Source of the DNA: Hyphomicrobiales bacterium
Lineage (GTDB): Bacteria > Pseudomonadota > Alphaproteobacteria > Rhizobiales > Xanthobacteraceae
NCBI GenBank assembly: GCA_016713235.1
Contig: JADJPN010000008.1
Span: 1 to 54,544 of the forward strand
Length of the DNA: 54,544 nt
Reading direction: 5' to 3'
Below the pieces are notes generated by a model. The model saw nothing but the letters and a program-made list of their open reading frames with translations. It was not told the origin of the DNA and did not search any database. The translations under genes and the position numbers were made by a program. Below are positions 8,447-15,736 of the stretch, piece after piece (positions within the stretch are counted from its first letter, which is position 1; each line of letters starts with the position of its first letter).

Positions 8447-8785
8447 ATGAAGAAGGTCGAAGCCATCATCAAGCCGTTCAAACTCGATGAGGTGAAAGAA
8501 GCGCTCCAGGAAGTTGGCCTGCAAGGTATCACCGTGACAGAGGCCAAAGGTTTCGGCCGCCAGAAGGGTCACACCGAACTTTATCGGGGAGCTGAATATG
8601 TCGTCGATTTTCTTCCGAAGGTGAAAATCGAAATCGTCCTCACCGATCCGATGGTCGAGAAAGCGATCGACGCGATCCGCAAGGCCGCGCAGACCGGCCG
8701 CATTGGTGACGGCAAGATCTTCGTTTCCAATATCGAAGAAGCGATCCGCATTCGAACCGGCGAGTCGGGCGACGACGCCGTTTAA
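8447..8785 (+). CDS. glnB: Nitrogen regulatory protein P-II
   Basis: Trimeric signalling protein of 112 residues that reports 2-oxoglutarate, ATP/ADP and glutamine status to glutamine synthetase adenylyltransferase and the Ntr system. It starts MKKVEAIIKPFKLDEVKEAL. The T loop carries the uridylylation tyrosine in TELYRGAEY (Tyr51), and the C-terminal signature is TGRIGDGKIFV. Length and start are standard, with GAGAGGAAAG as ribosome-binding site. It is followed by glnA after 61 bases and preceded by a sigma-54 promoter. Confidence 0.98.
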   Translation: MKKVEAIIKPFKLDEVKEALQEVGLQGITVTEAKGFGRQKGHTELYRGAEYVVDFLPKVKIEIVLTDPMVEKAIDAIRKAAQTGRIGDGKIFVSNIEEAIRIRTGESGDDAV

Positions 8786-8805
8786 TAATCGCGCTCAAAC
8801 AAAAC

Positions 8806-8823
8806 ATTCCCGGGCCCGGGAAT
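8806..8823. other. 18-bp perfect palindrome between glnB and glnA
   Basis: ATTCCCGGGCCCGGGAAT is a fully self-complementary 18-mer 20 bases after the glnB stop and 23 bases before the glnA ATG. As RNA, loop constraints reduce pairing at its centre. It has no T tract. It could moderate read-through into glnA or serve as a protein-binding site; neither is shown. Confidence 0.5.
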
Positions 8824-8846
8824 TATCAATAAGGGGAACTACCGCA

Positions 8847-10257
8847 ATGACGACCGCGAAAGATGTCCTGAAGCTGATCAAGGATCAGGATGTAAAATAC
8901 GTCGATCTTCGTTTCACCGATCCGCGCGGCAAGTGGCAGCACGTCACTTTCGACATCAGCATGATCGACGAAGAGATTTTTGCCGAAGGTACGATGTTCG
9001 ACGGCTCCTCGATCGCCGGCTGGAAGGCGATCAACGAGTCCGACATGTGCCTGATGCCGGATCCTGCGACCGCCTGCATCGATCCGTTCTTCGCTGAGAC
9101 GACGCTCTCGATCGTCTGCGACGTGCTCGAGCCGACCACCGGCGAGCCCTACAACCGCGATCCGCGTGGCATCGCGAAGAAGGCCGAAGCCTTCGTGAAG
9201 TCTTCGGGCGTTGGCGACACCGTCTACTTCGGTCCTGAGGCCGAGTTCTTCATTTTCGACGACGTGAAATATTCGGCCGATCCCTACAACACCGGCTTCC
9301 GTCTCGACTCGGTCGAACTGCCGATCAACTCCGGCACCGACTACGAGTCCGGCAACCTCGGCCATCGCATCCGCACCAAGGGCGGCTACTTCCCCGTCCC
9401 GCCGCAGGACTCGTGCGCAGGACATGCGCTCGGAAATGCTCGGCGCGATGGCGCGCATGGGCGCGAAGGTCGAAAAGCATCACCACGAAGTGGCGTCGGC
9501 CCAGCACGAGCTCGGCCTGAAATTCGGCACGCTCACCACGATGGCCGACCACATGCAGATCTATAAATACTGCATCCATCAGGTCGCCAACATGTACGGC
9601 AAGACCGCGACCTTCATGCCGAAGCCGATTTACGGCGACAACGGCTCGGGCATGCACTGCCATCAGTCGATCTGGAAGGGCTCGACCCCGACCTTCGCCG
9701 GTGACAAGTACGCCGGTCTCTCGGACACCTGCCTCTCCTACATCGCCGGCATCATCAAGCACGCGAAGGCGCTGAACGCCTTCACGAACCCGTCGACGAA
9801 CTCCTACAAGCGTCTGGTGCCGGGCTACGAAGCGCCGGTATTGCTCGCCTACTCCGCGCGCAACCGCTCCGCGTCCTGCCGCATCCCGTTCTCGTCGAAC
9901 CCCAAGGCGAAGCGCGTCGAAGTGCGCTTCCCCGATCCGATGGCGAACCCCTATCTCGCCTTCGCTGCCATGCTGATGGCCGGCCTCGACGGCATCAAGA
10001 ACAAGATGGATCCGGGTTCGGCGATGGACAAGGACCTCTACGACCTGCCGCCGAAGGAATTGAAGAAGATTCCGACCGTCTGCGGCTCGCTGCGCGAAGC
10101 GCTCGAAGCCCTCAAGAAGGACAACGAGTTCCTGAAAGCCGGCGGCGTGTTCGATGAAGACTTCATCGAAAGCTACATCGCGCTCAAGATGCAGGACGTG
10201 GAGCGTTACGAAATGACGCCACATCCGGTCGAGTTCGAGATGTATTACTCCTACTAA
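8847..10257 (+). CDS. glnA: Type I glutamine synthetase (frame break)
   Basis: Condenses ammonia and glutamate with ATP; dodecameric, about 469 residues. It starts MTTAKDVLKLIKDQDVKYVD. Metal and substrate motifs include MFDGSSIAGWKAI, YFGPEAEFFIFDD, NGSGMHCHQS and the adenylylation tyrosine in DKDLYDLPPKE, and it ends EMYYSY. Near 9414 one extra T breaks the frame: FPVPPQDS runs into an unrelated tail, while the next frame resumes AQDMRSEMLGAMARMGAKVEKHHHE and continues to the normal stop. Because the rest is perfectly conserved and the gene is normally essential for ammonia assimilation, a sequence error is likely. It ends in a strong terminator. Confidence 0.95.
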
Positions 10258-10309
10258 GACTCCGCTTCCTCCTGGCTGCGCGATTGGGGGATTGCGCGGT
10301 CTAACTTTA

Positions 10310-10337
10310 AAGGGCGCTTCGCAAGAAGCGCCCTTTT
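10310..10337 (+). terminator. Rho-independent terminator of glnA
   Basis: Perfect 11-bp stem AAGGGCGCTTC/GAAGCGCCCTT with a GCAA loop, followed by TTTTT. It ends the glnB-glnA unit just before the IS insertion. Confidence 0.9.
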
Positions 10338-10365
10338 TGTTCCCTGAATCGCTGAACGTATTCTA

Positions 10366-11218
10366 GGGTCAGGACCCATTGATCATCTTCTTGCGGCGTG
10401 ATTCAGCCTCCGCGATGAGACTGACCGATGAGCAACCTTTTCTGGCTGACAGAGGCGCAGATGGCGCGCCTCGAACCCTTCTTTCCCAAGAGCCACGGCA
10501 AGCCACGCGTCGATGATCGGCGTGTCCTGAGCGGCATAGTCTTCATCAATCGCAATGGCTTGCGCTGGTGCGATGCACCGAAGGAATACGGACCGCCAAA
10601 GACTCTCTACAACCGCTGGAAGCGGTGGAGCGACAAGGGCGTCTTCGCGCGGATCATGGTGGGCCTTGCTGCCGAGGCGGCCACACCGAGGACGGTGATG
10701 ATCGACGCGACCTATCTCAAGGCGCACCGCACGGCGACCAGCCTGCGGTCGAAAAAGGGGGGCCAGGCGACCAGAGGGGCCGTCTGATCGGTCGCACGAA
10801 GGGCGGCATGAATACCAAGTTGCATGCCGTCCACCGATGCTGAGGGCCGCCCGATCCGCTTCTTCATGACCGCAGGCCAAGTCAGCGACTACACGGGTGC
10901 GGCAGCCCTGCTGGGCAGCTTGCCAAAGGCGGAGTGGTTGCTCGCCGACCGGGGCTATGATGCCGACTGGTTCAGGGAAGCGTTGAAAGACAAGGGGATA
11001 AAGCCCTGCATCCCCGGCAGGCAGTCGCACGGCAAGCCTGTCAAGCATGACAAGCGCCGCTATAAACGCCGCAACCGGATCGAGATCATGTTCGGTAAGC
11101 TCAAGGACTGGCGACGCGTTGCAACCCGCTACGACAGGTGCCCGAAGGTCTTCCTCTCCGCCGTCGCCCTCGCCGCAACCGTCATGTTCCGGCTACGACG
11201 CGAGAACGGGTCCTGACC
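10366..11218 (+). mobile_element. IS5-family (IS427-like) insertion sequence
   Basis: About 853 bases, bounded by GGGTCAGGACCC on the left (10366-10377) and GGGTCCTGACC on the right (11208-11218), giving 11-bp perfect terminal inverted repeats GGTCAGGACCC. It contains one transposase reading frame split in two parts, as is usual for IS427-group elements. The inner boundary is followed by ATAACTAG. Confidence 0.85.
10428..11216 (+). CDS. IS5-family DDE transposase, split frame (probably one programmed shift plus one error)
   Basis: Cut-and-paste transposase of about 262 residues when joined. The first part (10428-10787) has the N-terminal DUF4096-like domain MSNLFWLTEAQMARLEPFF and the first catalytic Asp in TVMIDATYLKAHRTA. 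At 10752-10762 an A5G6 run contains G GGG GGC in the zero frame, suited to the -1 ribosomal slip used by this group; the -1 frame continues KGGPGDQRGRLIGRTKGGMN and so on. Near 10830 the frame breaks again through one extra C and resumes TDAEGRPIRFFMTAGQVSDY with the second Asp (LADRGYDADWF) and the Glu region (RNRIEIMFGKLKDWRRVATR). The second break is not part of the normal mechanism, so this copy is inactive or carries a sequence error. Confidence 0.85.
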
Positions 11219-11317
11219 ATAACTAGGTCAACAGGGGGACGCTTTGAATTTGCTTCGGCTCTCACCCCTTCGCCGAGTTCTCTGGGAGGCCGAGCCGAGC
11301 TCGATGTCCCCGTGGAT

Positions 11318-11932
11318 TCACCACTCCAGCTCCTCTGGAGCGAATGGATACAGCGAGTTTTTGTCGGTGAGAAGCGTGAAGCCCACCCACATGATCAAGA
11401 CCGCGCTAAAGAAGGCGAAGTAGCCAAAGCCGGCGGCCCAGTTCCAGAGCGGCACGGTCTGGTGGGAATACACCTCGACGAGGTACCACACGTTGAGAGG
11501 CAAGTATAACAATAGCACCGTGGCCATGCCGGGGTTGTAGAAGTACTTGAGCTTGATGTTGAAGGCGATGGCGTGAACGATGACCTGTCCGAACCCAAAT
11601 AGCACGATCCCGAAGCCCATCCAAATGGAGTCGGGGAAAAAGACCGGCAGGAGCGTGATTGGGTAAGCCGCCCAAACGTTGATGAACAGGTTGTTGTTCT
11701 GGTTAAGTGGATTCCGATCAAAAGGGCCACCTTTTGGCCTGATTATTTCGTTGTAGTACCATGGAAAACCACCAGGCCAGCCGAGTTCTTCGAACTGGTG
11801 CAGCGTAAGAGCCGCGTAGAAGAGCAGCAGGATGATCTGCACCGTCTGGAGATTGCCAAGCAGAGCGACGGCGATCGCGATGGCTCCAAACACGAGTCCC
11901 GAGTTGTACCAATGCCTGCGAAGGAAATTCAT
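11318..11932 (-). CDS. HXXEE domain-containing membrane protein (IS cargo)
   Basis: Integral membrane protein of 204 residues with about five to six hydrophobic segments. The family motif His-x-x-Glu-Glu appears as HQFEELGWPGGFPWYYNE, and other acidic or histidine residues lie in membrane segments. The HXXEE family is widespread but has no settled function. Start ATG 11932 (MNFLRRHWYNSG) has GGAG six bases upstream. The frame stays open further upstream into the inverted IS remnant, so a longer product beginning with 29 transposase-derived codons (from 12097) is possible. Base composition is visibly lower in GC than the neighbours, which fits acquisition by transfer. Confidence 0.8.
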   Translation of the reverse strand: MNFLRRHWYNSGLVFGAIAIAVALLGNLQTVQIILLLFYAALTLHQFEELGWPGGFPWYYNEIIRPKGGPFDRNPLNQNNNLFINVWAAYPITLLPVFFPDSIWMGFGIVLFGFGQVIVHAIAFNIKLKYFYNPGMATVLLLYLPLNVWYLVEVYSHQTVPLWNWAAGFGYFAFFSAVLIMWVGFTLLTDKNSLYPFAPEELEW

Positions 11933-11965
11933 CCTGCACTCCGCTGATTTCTGCGACCTCACCTT

Positions 11966-12007
11966 ATTATAATCAAAGACTTCCAAATTATAATCAAAGA
12001 CTTCCAA
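11966..12007. repeat. Two tandem copies of a 21-bp unit carrying a TATAAT box
   Basis: Units 11966-11986 and 11987-12007 are identical. On the minus strand each contains TATAAT, so the duplication places two -10-like boxes 21 bases apart upstream of the HXXEE gene (34-75 bases before its ATG). No good -35 is visible. It lies immediately beside the IS remnant, so it may be a scar of the rearrangement. Confidence 0.75.
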
Positions 12008-12016
12008 GCAACGTGG

Positions 12017-12129
12017 CGCTTCGAGGCGCGCCTTCTGCGCCTCTGTCAGCCAGAAAAGGTTGCTCATCGGTCGGTCTCCTCGCGGAGGCTGAATCACGCC
12101 GCAAGAAGATGATCAATGGGTCCTGACCC
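12017..12129 (-). mobile_element. Truncated left end of a second IS5/IS427-type copy, inverted
   Basis: About 113 bases match the left end of the full IS (10366-10478) in inverted orientation with few mismatches. They include the terminal repeat, the leader and the first 17 or so transposase codons (MSNLFWLTEAQKARLEA, from 12067). The remainder is missing. Confidence 0.85.
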
Positions 12130-12962
12130 TAAAACAACGGGCGCCCCATCATTGCCTGAACGAGAACCGCAAGCGTGCCAGCGGTCCACGCCACCGTTGC
12201 CGCAATCACGATGCTCCGCGTTTTCGTAGGCACAAACCGCGTAGCCAGCCAGCCAAGCAGTGGAATGCCCTGCATCGCATGCAGGCCGGCGAAATGCGCG
12301 GCACGCAAATCGCCGCCCGTACGCGACCAGCCGAAGAAGAACGAGCCGCCCGCATCGGTCTGCAAACCGCCGACCCAGTGATTGCTCTGCGAACTCATAT
12401 ATTGTCCGGTGACACTGCCGAGCACACAGCCGAAGATCAGTCCCATCGCAATCGCAAAGCGAAGATCGGTATGGGTGATCTTGTCTTTCGCGCGCAGCAT
12501 CAGCCAGCCGAACCAGCCGCTCATGACGGTTGCCGTGACAATGCCCGCCCCCATCAACGCGTAATAGACGATGTCGCGCGTCGTGGTGTTGTTGAAATGC
12601 GACGCCTCCGCGAGTGACGCGCGGTAGGTGATGTAGAGAATCTCCAGCAGCAAAATAATGCTGACCGCCCACACCATGGCGCGAACGGATTTTCGCTCGC
12701 GGTCGGCCTTATCGAGATACGGCATGAACAGCGCAAGCGTCAGCAGGAAGATCGCAGCCGACGACATGAATTTCAGCGGCTTGATCCAGACATTGATGCC
12801 GTTGAAAGTCCGCGTATCAATCAGAAGCGCAACGAACGCCGGTACCATCATCGCAGCCATGATCGCGCCGAAGACAACGAGCACCGGCTCTTCGCGATAA
12901 AGCGTCCGCACCGCGCCGCTCCCCGCGAAACTGGAATTGGGCGTCGTCGTTCCCGCACTCAT
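12129..12962 (-). CDS. Uncharacterised polytopic membrane protein
   Basis: 277 residues with about seven hydrophobic segments after a polar N-terminus (MSAGTTTPNSSFAG). I do not recognise a characterised family. It overlaps the upstream ABA4-like gene by four bases (ATGA), so the two are co-transcribed and probably co-regulated by the divergent TetR gene. The IS insertion lies exactly at its 3' end: the stop codon TAG uses the last base of the IS terminal repeat, and the pre-insertion sequence would have read TAG as well. The protein is therefore intact, but any downstream operon gene has been separated. Confidence 0.75.
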   Translation of the reverse strand: MSAGTTTPNSSFAGSGAVRTLYREEPVLVVFGAIMAAMMVPAFVALLIDTRTFNGINVWIKPLKFMSSAAIFLLTLALFMPYLDKADRERKSVRAMVWAVSIILLLEILYITYRASLAEASHFNNTTTRDIVYYALMGAGIVTATVMSGWFGWLMLRAKDKITHTDLRFAIAMGLIFGCVLGSVTGQYMSSQSNHWVGGLQTDAGGSFFFGWSRTGGDLRAAHFAGLHAMQGIPLLGWLATRFVPTKTRSIVIAATVAWTAGTLAVLVQAMMGRPLF

Positions 12963-13390
12963 GAATGCATTCCTTTCCCGAAAGCGGCTTTGAAAATCTG
13001 GAAGAGCAGGAATCCCGCTGGCCCGAACAGAAAAGTGAGCGGCAGCACCGGCATCAGAAACCAGCGCGATACGCCTGACCGCGCAGCGTCACGCGCGACC
13101 CACGCTCCGACAAACAGATCGAACGCGAGGTAATGCACCCAACCCGCAAGCAGCGCCCAATCGTTTGAAAAAAGCTGGCGCACGGCAGGCAAACTATCGA
13201 ACCCGCCCCCGCTCTGACCGAAGCCCAGGAAGATGGCGACGCAGTAGCCGGCGGAAAGCGCAAGCGGCCAGTAGATGCCGGCGAGCTTGTCCCTGAGCCA
13301 GACACGGTTCGTAATAATCCCCGCAATCAGCACGAGCCAGCCGAGCATCGCGAACCAGTTCGCAGGGCCAAAAATCAGTTCCGGTATCAT
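12959..13390 (-). CDS. ABA4-like (DUF4281) membrane protein
   Basis: 143 residues with four membrane segments. The run LAGWVHYLAFDLFVGAWVARDA followed by FLFGPAGFLLF is typical of the ABA4-like family, whose bacterial members have no established role. Start ATG 13390 (MIPELIFGP) is preferred because GGAG lies six bases upstream; an ATG four codons earlier (13402) has no ribosome-binding site. First gene of a two-gene unit transcribed away from the TetR regulator. Confidence 0.8.
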   Translation of the reverse strand: MIPELIFGPANWFAMLGWLVLIAGIITNRVWLRDKLAGIYWPLALSAGYCVAIFLGFGQSGGGFDSLPAVRQLFSNDWALLAGWVHYLAFDLFVGAWVARDAARSGVSRWFLMPVLPLTFLFGPAGFLLFQIFKAAFGKGMHS

Positions 13391-13421
13391 TTCCAGCTCC
13401 ATCTTGACGTTGGCAAGTTGG

Positions 13422-13462
13422 AAACTACGTTCAATCTTTCTATTGTCAAGTTAAATCTTGAC
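13422..13462 (-). promoter_or_regulatory. Promoter with overlapping TetR-type operator
   Basis: On the minus strand TTGACA (13444-13449) and TAGTTT (13422-13427) are 16 bases apart, reading toward the ABA4-like gene. A perfect dyad GTCAAG-N6-CTTGAC (13445-13462) overlaps the -35. A second imperfect CTTG-N7-CAAG lies at 13403-13417. The arrangement fits repression of the membrane operon, and autoregulation, by the adjacent TetR protein. Confidence 0.6.
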
Positions 13463-13478
13463 GGTGTAAAAAACTTCC

Positions 13479-14138
13479 ATGGAACCGAAGAAGAGAAAGC
13501 CCGCGCGCCGAATGCAGCCGCAGGAGAAGAGCTATCACCACGGCGATCTGCGCACGGCGCTGGTGGAGGCTGCGGAAGCCGTGCTGACTGAGCGCGGCGT
13601 CGAAGGCTTCACGTTGCGCGAATGCGCACGGCGCGCGGGCGTCTCGCACGCCGCACCAGCGCATCATTTCAAGGACGCGAAGGGCCTCCTCACGGAAGTT
13701 GCCGCGCTGGGCTTCGAGCGGCTCACCGAAGCCGAACGCAACGCGCGCGACGACGAGTCCGATCCGAAGAACCGTTTGCTGGGCACCGGGATCGGCTATG
13801 TCCGCTTTGCGATCGAACACCCGGCGCAGTTTCAATTGATGTTCCAGAAGGGCTTGGTCGATCATTCGAACGCGCGCCTGGCGGCGGCGAGCAGCGCGGC
13901 GTTCCAGGTATTCATCCAAGCCTATTCCGAACTGTATGGCGTCACGTTTCCCGCCGGCATGCACAAGGATACCGACCCTTCCGTGATGCGCGAATGGGCC
14001 CTCGTCCATGGCTTTGCGACGCTCGTGGTACAGGGGCAGCTTGGCCCGGCACAAAGCGCGGCCGGGATTGCAAATCTAATGAAGTTCGCACGCGCGGTCT
14101 TTGAAGACGCGCAGAAATACGGCCCGCCAATCAGGTAG
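13479..14138 (+). CDS. TetR/AcrR-family transcriptional regulator, WHG-type C-terminus
   Basis: 219 residues. An N-terminal helix-turn-helix is at about 14-64 (YHHGDLRTALVEAAEAVLTERG, then FTLRECARRAGVSHAAPAHHFKDAKGLL), followed by a ligand-binding domain ending WALVHGFATLVVQGQLG, typical of WHG-domain TetR proteins. It probably represses the divergent two-gene membrane operon through the GTCAAG/CTTGAC dyad 17 bases before its own start. The inducer is unknown. Confidence 0.9.
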   Translation: MEPKKRKPARRMQPQEKSYHHGDLRTALVEAAEAVLTERGVEGFTLRECARRAGVSHAAPAHHFKDAKGLLTEVAALGFERLTEAERNARDDESDPKNRLLGTGIGYVRFAIEHPAQFQLMFQKGLVDHSNARLAAASSAAFQVFIQAYSELYGVTFPAGMHKDTDPSVMREWALVHGFATLVVQGQLGPAQSAAGIANLMKFARAVFEDAQKYGPPIR

Positions 14139-14167
14139 CGGCAGCGGGACGATGCTGTTTCAGAAAG

Positions 14168-14368
14168 TCAGAGCGAAAATAGGCTGAAGGCGCGCACGCG
14201 CGCCCATACACCGCGGTTCTGCTTGCGCTCAAGATAATCGCGCACGAGCGAGCGGTGCAGTTCTTCAGCGGTTTCGTGAACACAGGCGAGAGCCGCGCCG
14301 GCGCCATGCGCAACCGCCTCGAGGCGGGCCGCTTCAGCGAGAATATTCCGGGACTCAACGCTTGCCAT
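14168..14368 (-). CDS. Small hypothetical protein
   Basis: 66-residue acidic/basic helical protein (MASVESRNILAEAARLEAVAHGAG and so on, with RDYLERKQNRGVWARVRAF). No family recognised and no strong ribosome-binding site. It lies 24 bases after the stop of the diguanylate cyclase gene on the same strand. It may be real, but coding evidence is weak. Confidence 0.35.
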   Translation of the reverse strand: MASVESRNILAEAARLEAVAHGAGAALACVHETAEELHRSLVRDYLERKQNRGVWARVRAFSLFSL

Positions 14369-14392
14369 TCGTGAAGCGTAAGCCCGCCAAGG

Positions 14393-15624
14393 TTAATGAG
14401 TAGTAACTGACTCGGCGAGCGCTTCGGATAAATCCGGCACAATGCTTGCCGCCGCGACCTGTGCGTTATGCTCGCTCCGGACCATAACGCGATTGCGGCC
14501 GGAGTTCTTGGCCTCGTAAAGCGCCTCGTCAGCACGGCCCAGCAAACCATCGACTTGGTCTTGATAGTTGGTTGTAAAGGTCACGCCAATGCTGACTGTG
14601 GCGCCGATCGCGGTGCCGTCCACGACCTTGGCAGCTTCCTTGAACGCAAGCCGCACGCGCTCGGCAACGATAACGGCCCCCTTTTCATCGGTGTTGCCGA
14701 GAAAAGCTGCGAACTCCTCCCCGCCGAGACGGCCGAACACGTCGGTCTGACGGAGCGTTTTCTTCGCCGTTGTCGCAAGCAGTTTGATCACTTTGTCGCC
14801 GCCGGGATGGCCAAAACGGTCGTTGATCGACTTGAACTTGTCGATGTCGAACATGAAGATCGCCATCGGCTTGGTCGGCCGCACCTCACGCGAAAGAATT
14901 TGTTTTGCGATTCGATGATCGCGCGGCGGTTGTGCACCCCGGTGAGCGGATCGATCAGCGCGGCTTCCTTGTGCACGCGCTCGGTCCGCTCCTTCGCCAT
15001 CTCCAGAAGAATGAACGCTGCCGCGATCGAATAAAGCAGGGACTCGATTGCGAGTGTCGCGATCCAGCCGTTGGTCAGCGTCGCCGCGATGCGATCGCCC
15101 GGCAGCACCATGGTCAGCGGCACCTGGCTCGGAAACACGACACCATGCAGCGTAATCACGATCACCGCCGGCCAGCGCGAGTTCAGCTTCTCGCTGCGAC
15201 CGCTCCAGAGCTCAAATGCGGTGAACAACGTGTAATTGGAAATGATCAGCGAGCTGACCACGATGCGGCCGATGGATGAATCGGCAAAACCGGGAATGTG
15301 GCACGCGACGATCCAAATAATTGCGCCTGCGAACATCGCGAAGGGGCGCACACTCTTCCCATCGAATGCGCGCGCGCCGTTCCAGGACATGCCGCACGCG
15401 ACAAAGAGCAGCGCACTCGCAAAGTCGATCAAGAACGGACTCGCAATGAACTGCTGCAAGCTCAGCATGCCGGCAGAAAGCCCACCGACCAGATAAGCGA
15501 CGCCCCACCAGCCGAGCGCCTGTATGCTCCGGTCCTGAATCCAGGCGAAGATCAGCAAGAGCCCGAGCACCGCCGTCACGAATATCGAAACGACGAGCAG
15601 TGTGGGTACGTCGAGAACCATCAA
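14393..15624 (-). CDS. Membrane-anchored diguanylate cyclase (frame break)
   Basis: Makes cyclic di-GMP. About 410 residues: an N-terminal region of roughly six to seven membrane segments (1-210), a short linker (EMAKERTERVHKEAALIDPLTG) and a GGDEF domain. The active site reads GGEEF, with the inhibitory site RxxD (RQTD) exactly five residues before it, so product inhibition is likely. Near 14903 one base is missing in an A/T-rich stretch: NRRAIIESQNK continues in another frame as ILSREVRPTKPMAIFMFDIDKFKSINDRFG. The second gene upstream is a paralogue with the same architecture. Confidence 0.88.
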
Positions 15625-15736
15625 TCCGCCGTGGTGTCCTACGTAGTGAGCTAGGGCCCGAACCTACCCACGCGGCTTTAGGAAAACGTCCCCGAACTGA
15701 TTAAAAATTGAGAAAGCGGGAACGTGAAAATCGTGT

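Larger units (their letters stand above)
10366..12129. mobile_element. Composite-like insertion: full IS5/IS427-type element, HXXEE cargo, inverted truncated second IS end
   Basis: The segment begins GGGTCAGGACCC (10366-10377) and ends with its exact inverted copy (12118-12129). The outer 113 bases at each side (10366-10478 and 12017-12129) are inverted copies with only a few mismatches, so the right end is a related but not identical IS truncated after about 113 bases. A complete IS occupies 10366-11218, and about 800 bases with one cargo gene lie between. Flanking bases read CTA on both sides (10363-10365 and 12129-12131, the latter sharing one base with the repeat), consistent with a 2-4 bp target duplication of this family. 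The insertion sits between the glnA terminator and the stop codon of the neighbouring membrane gene. Confidence 0.8.

Noticed and set aside
8703..8846. Longer glnA start overlapping glnB
   Set aside because: The extension is glnB coding sequence in another frame; ATG 8847 gives the standard glutamine synthetase start.
8847..10257. glnA as a true pseudogene
   Set aside because: One extra base only, with full conservation on both sides and in an essential pathway; a sequence error fits better.
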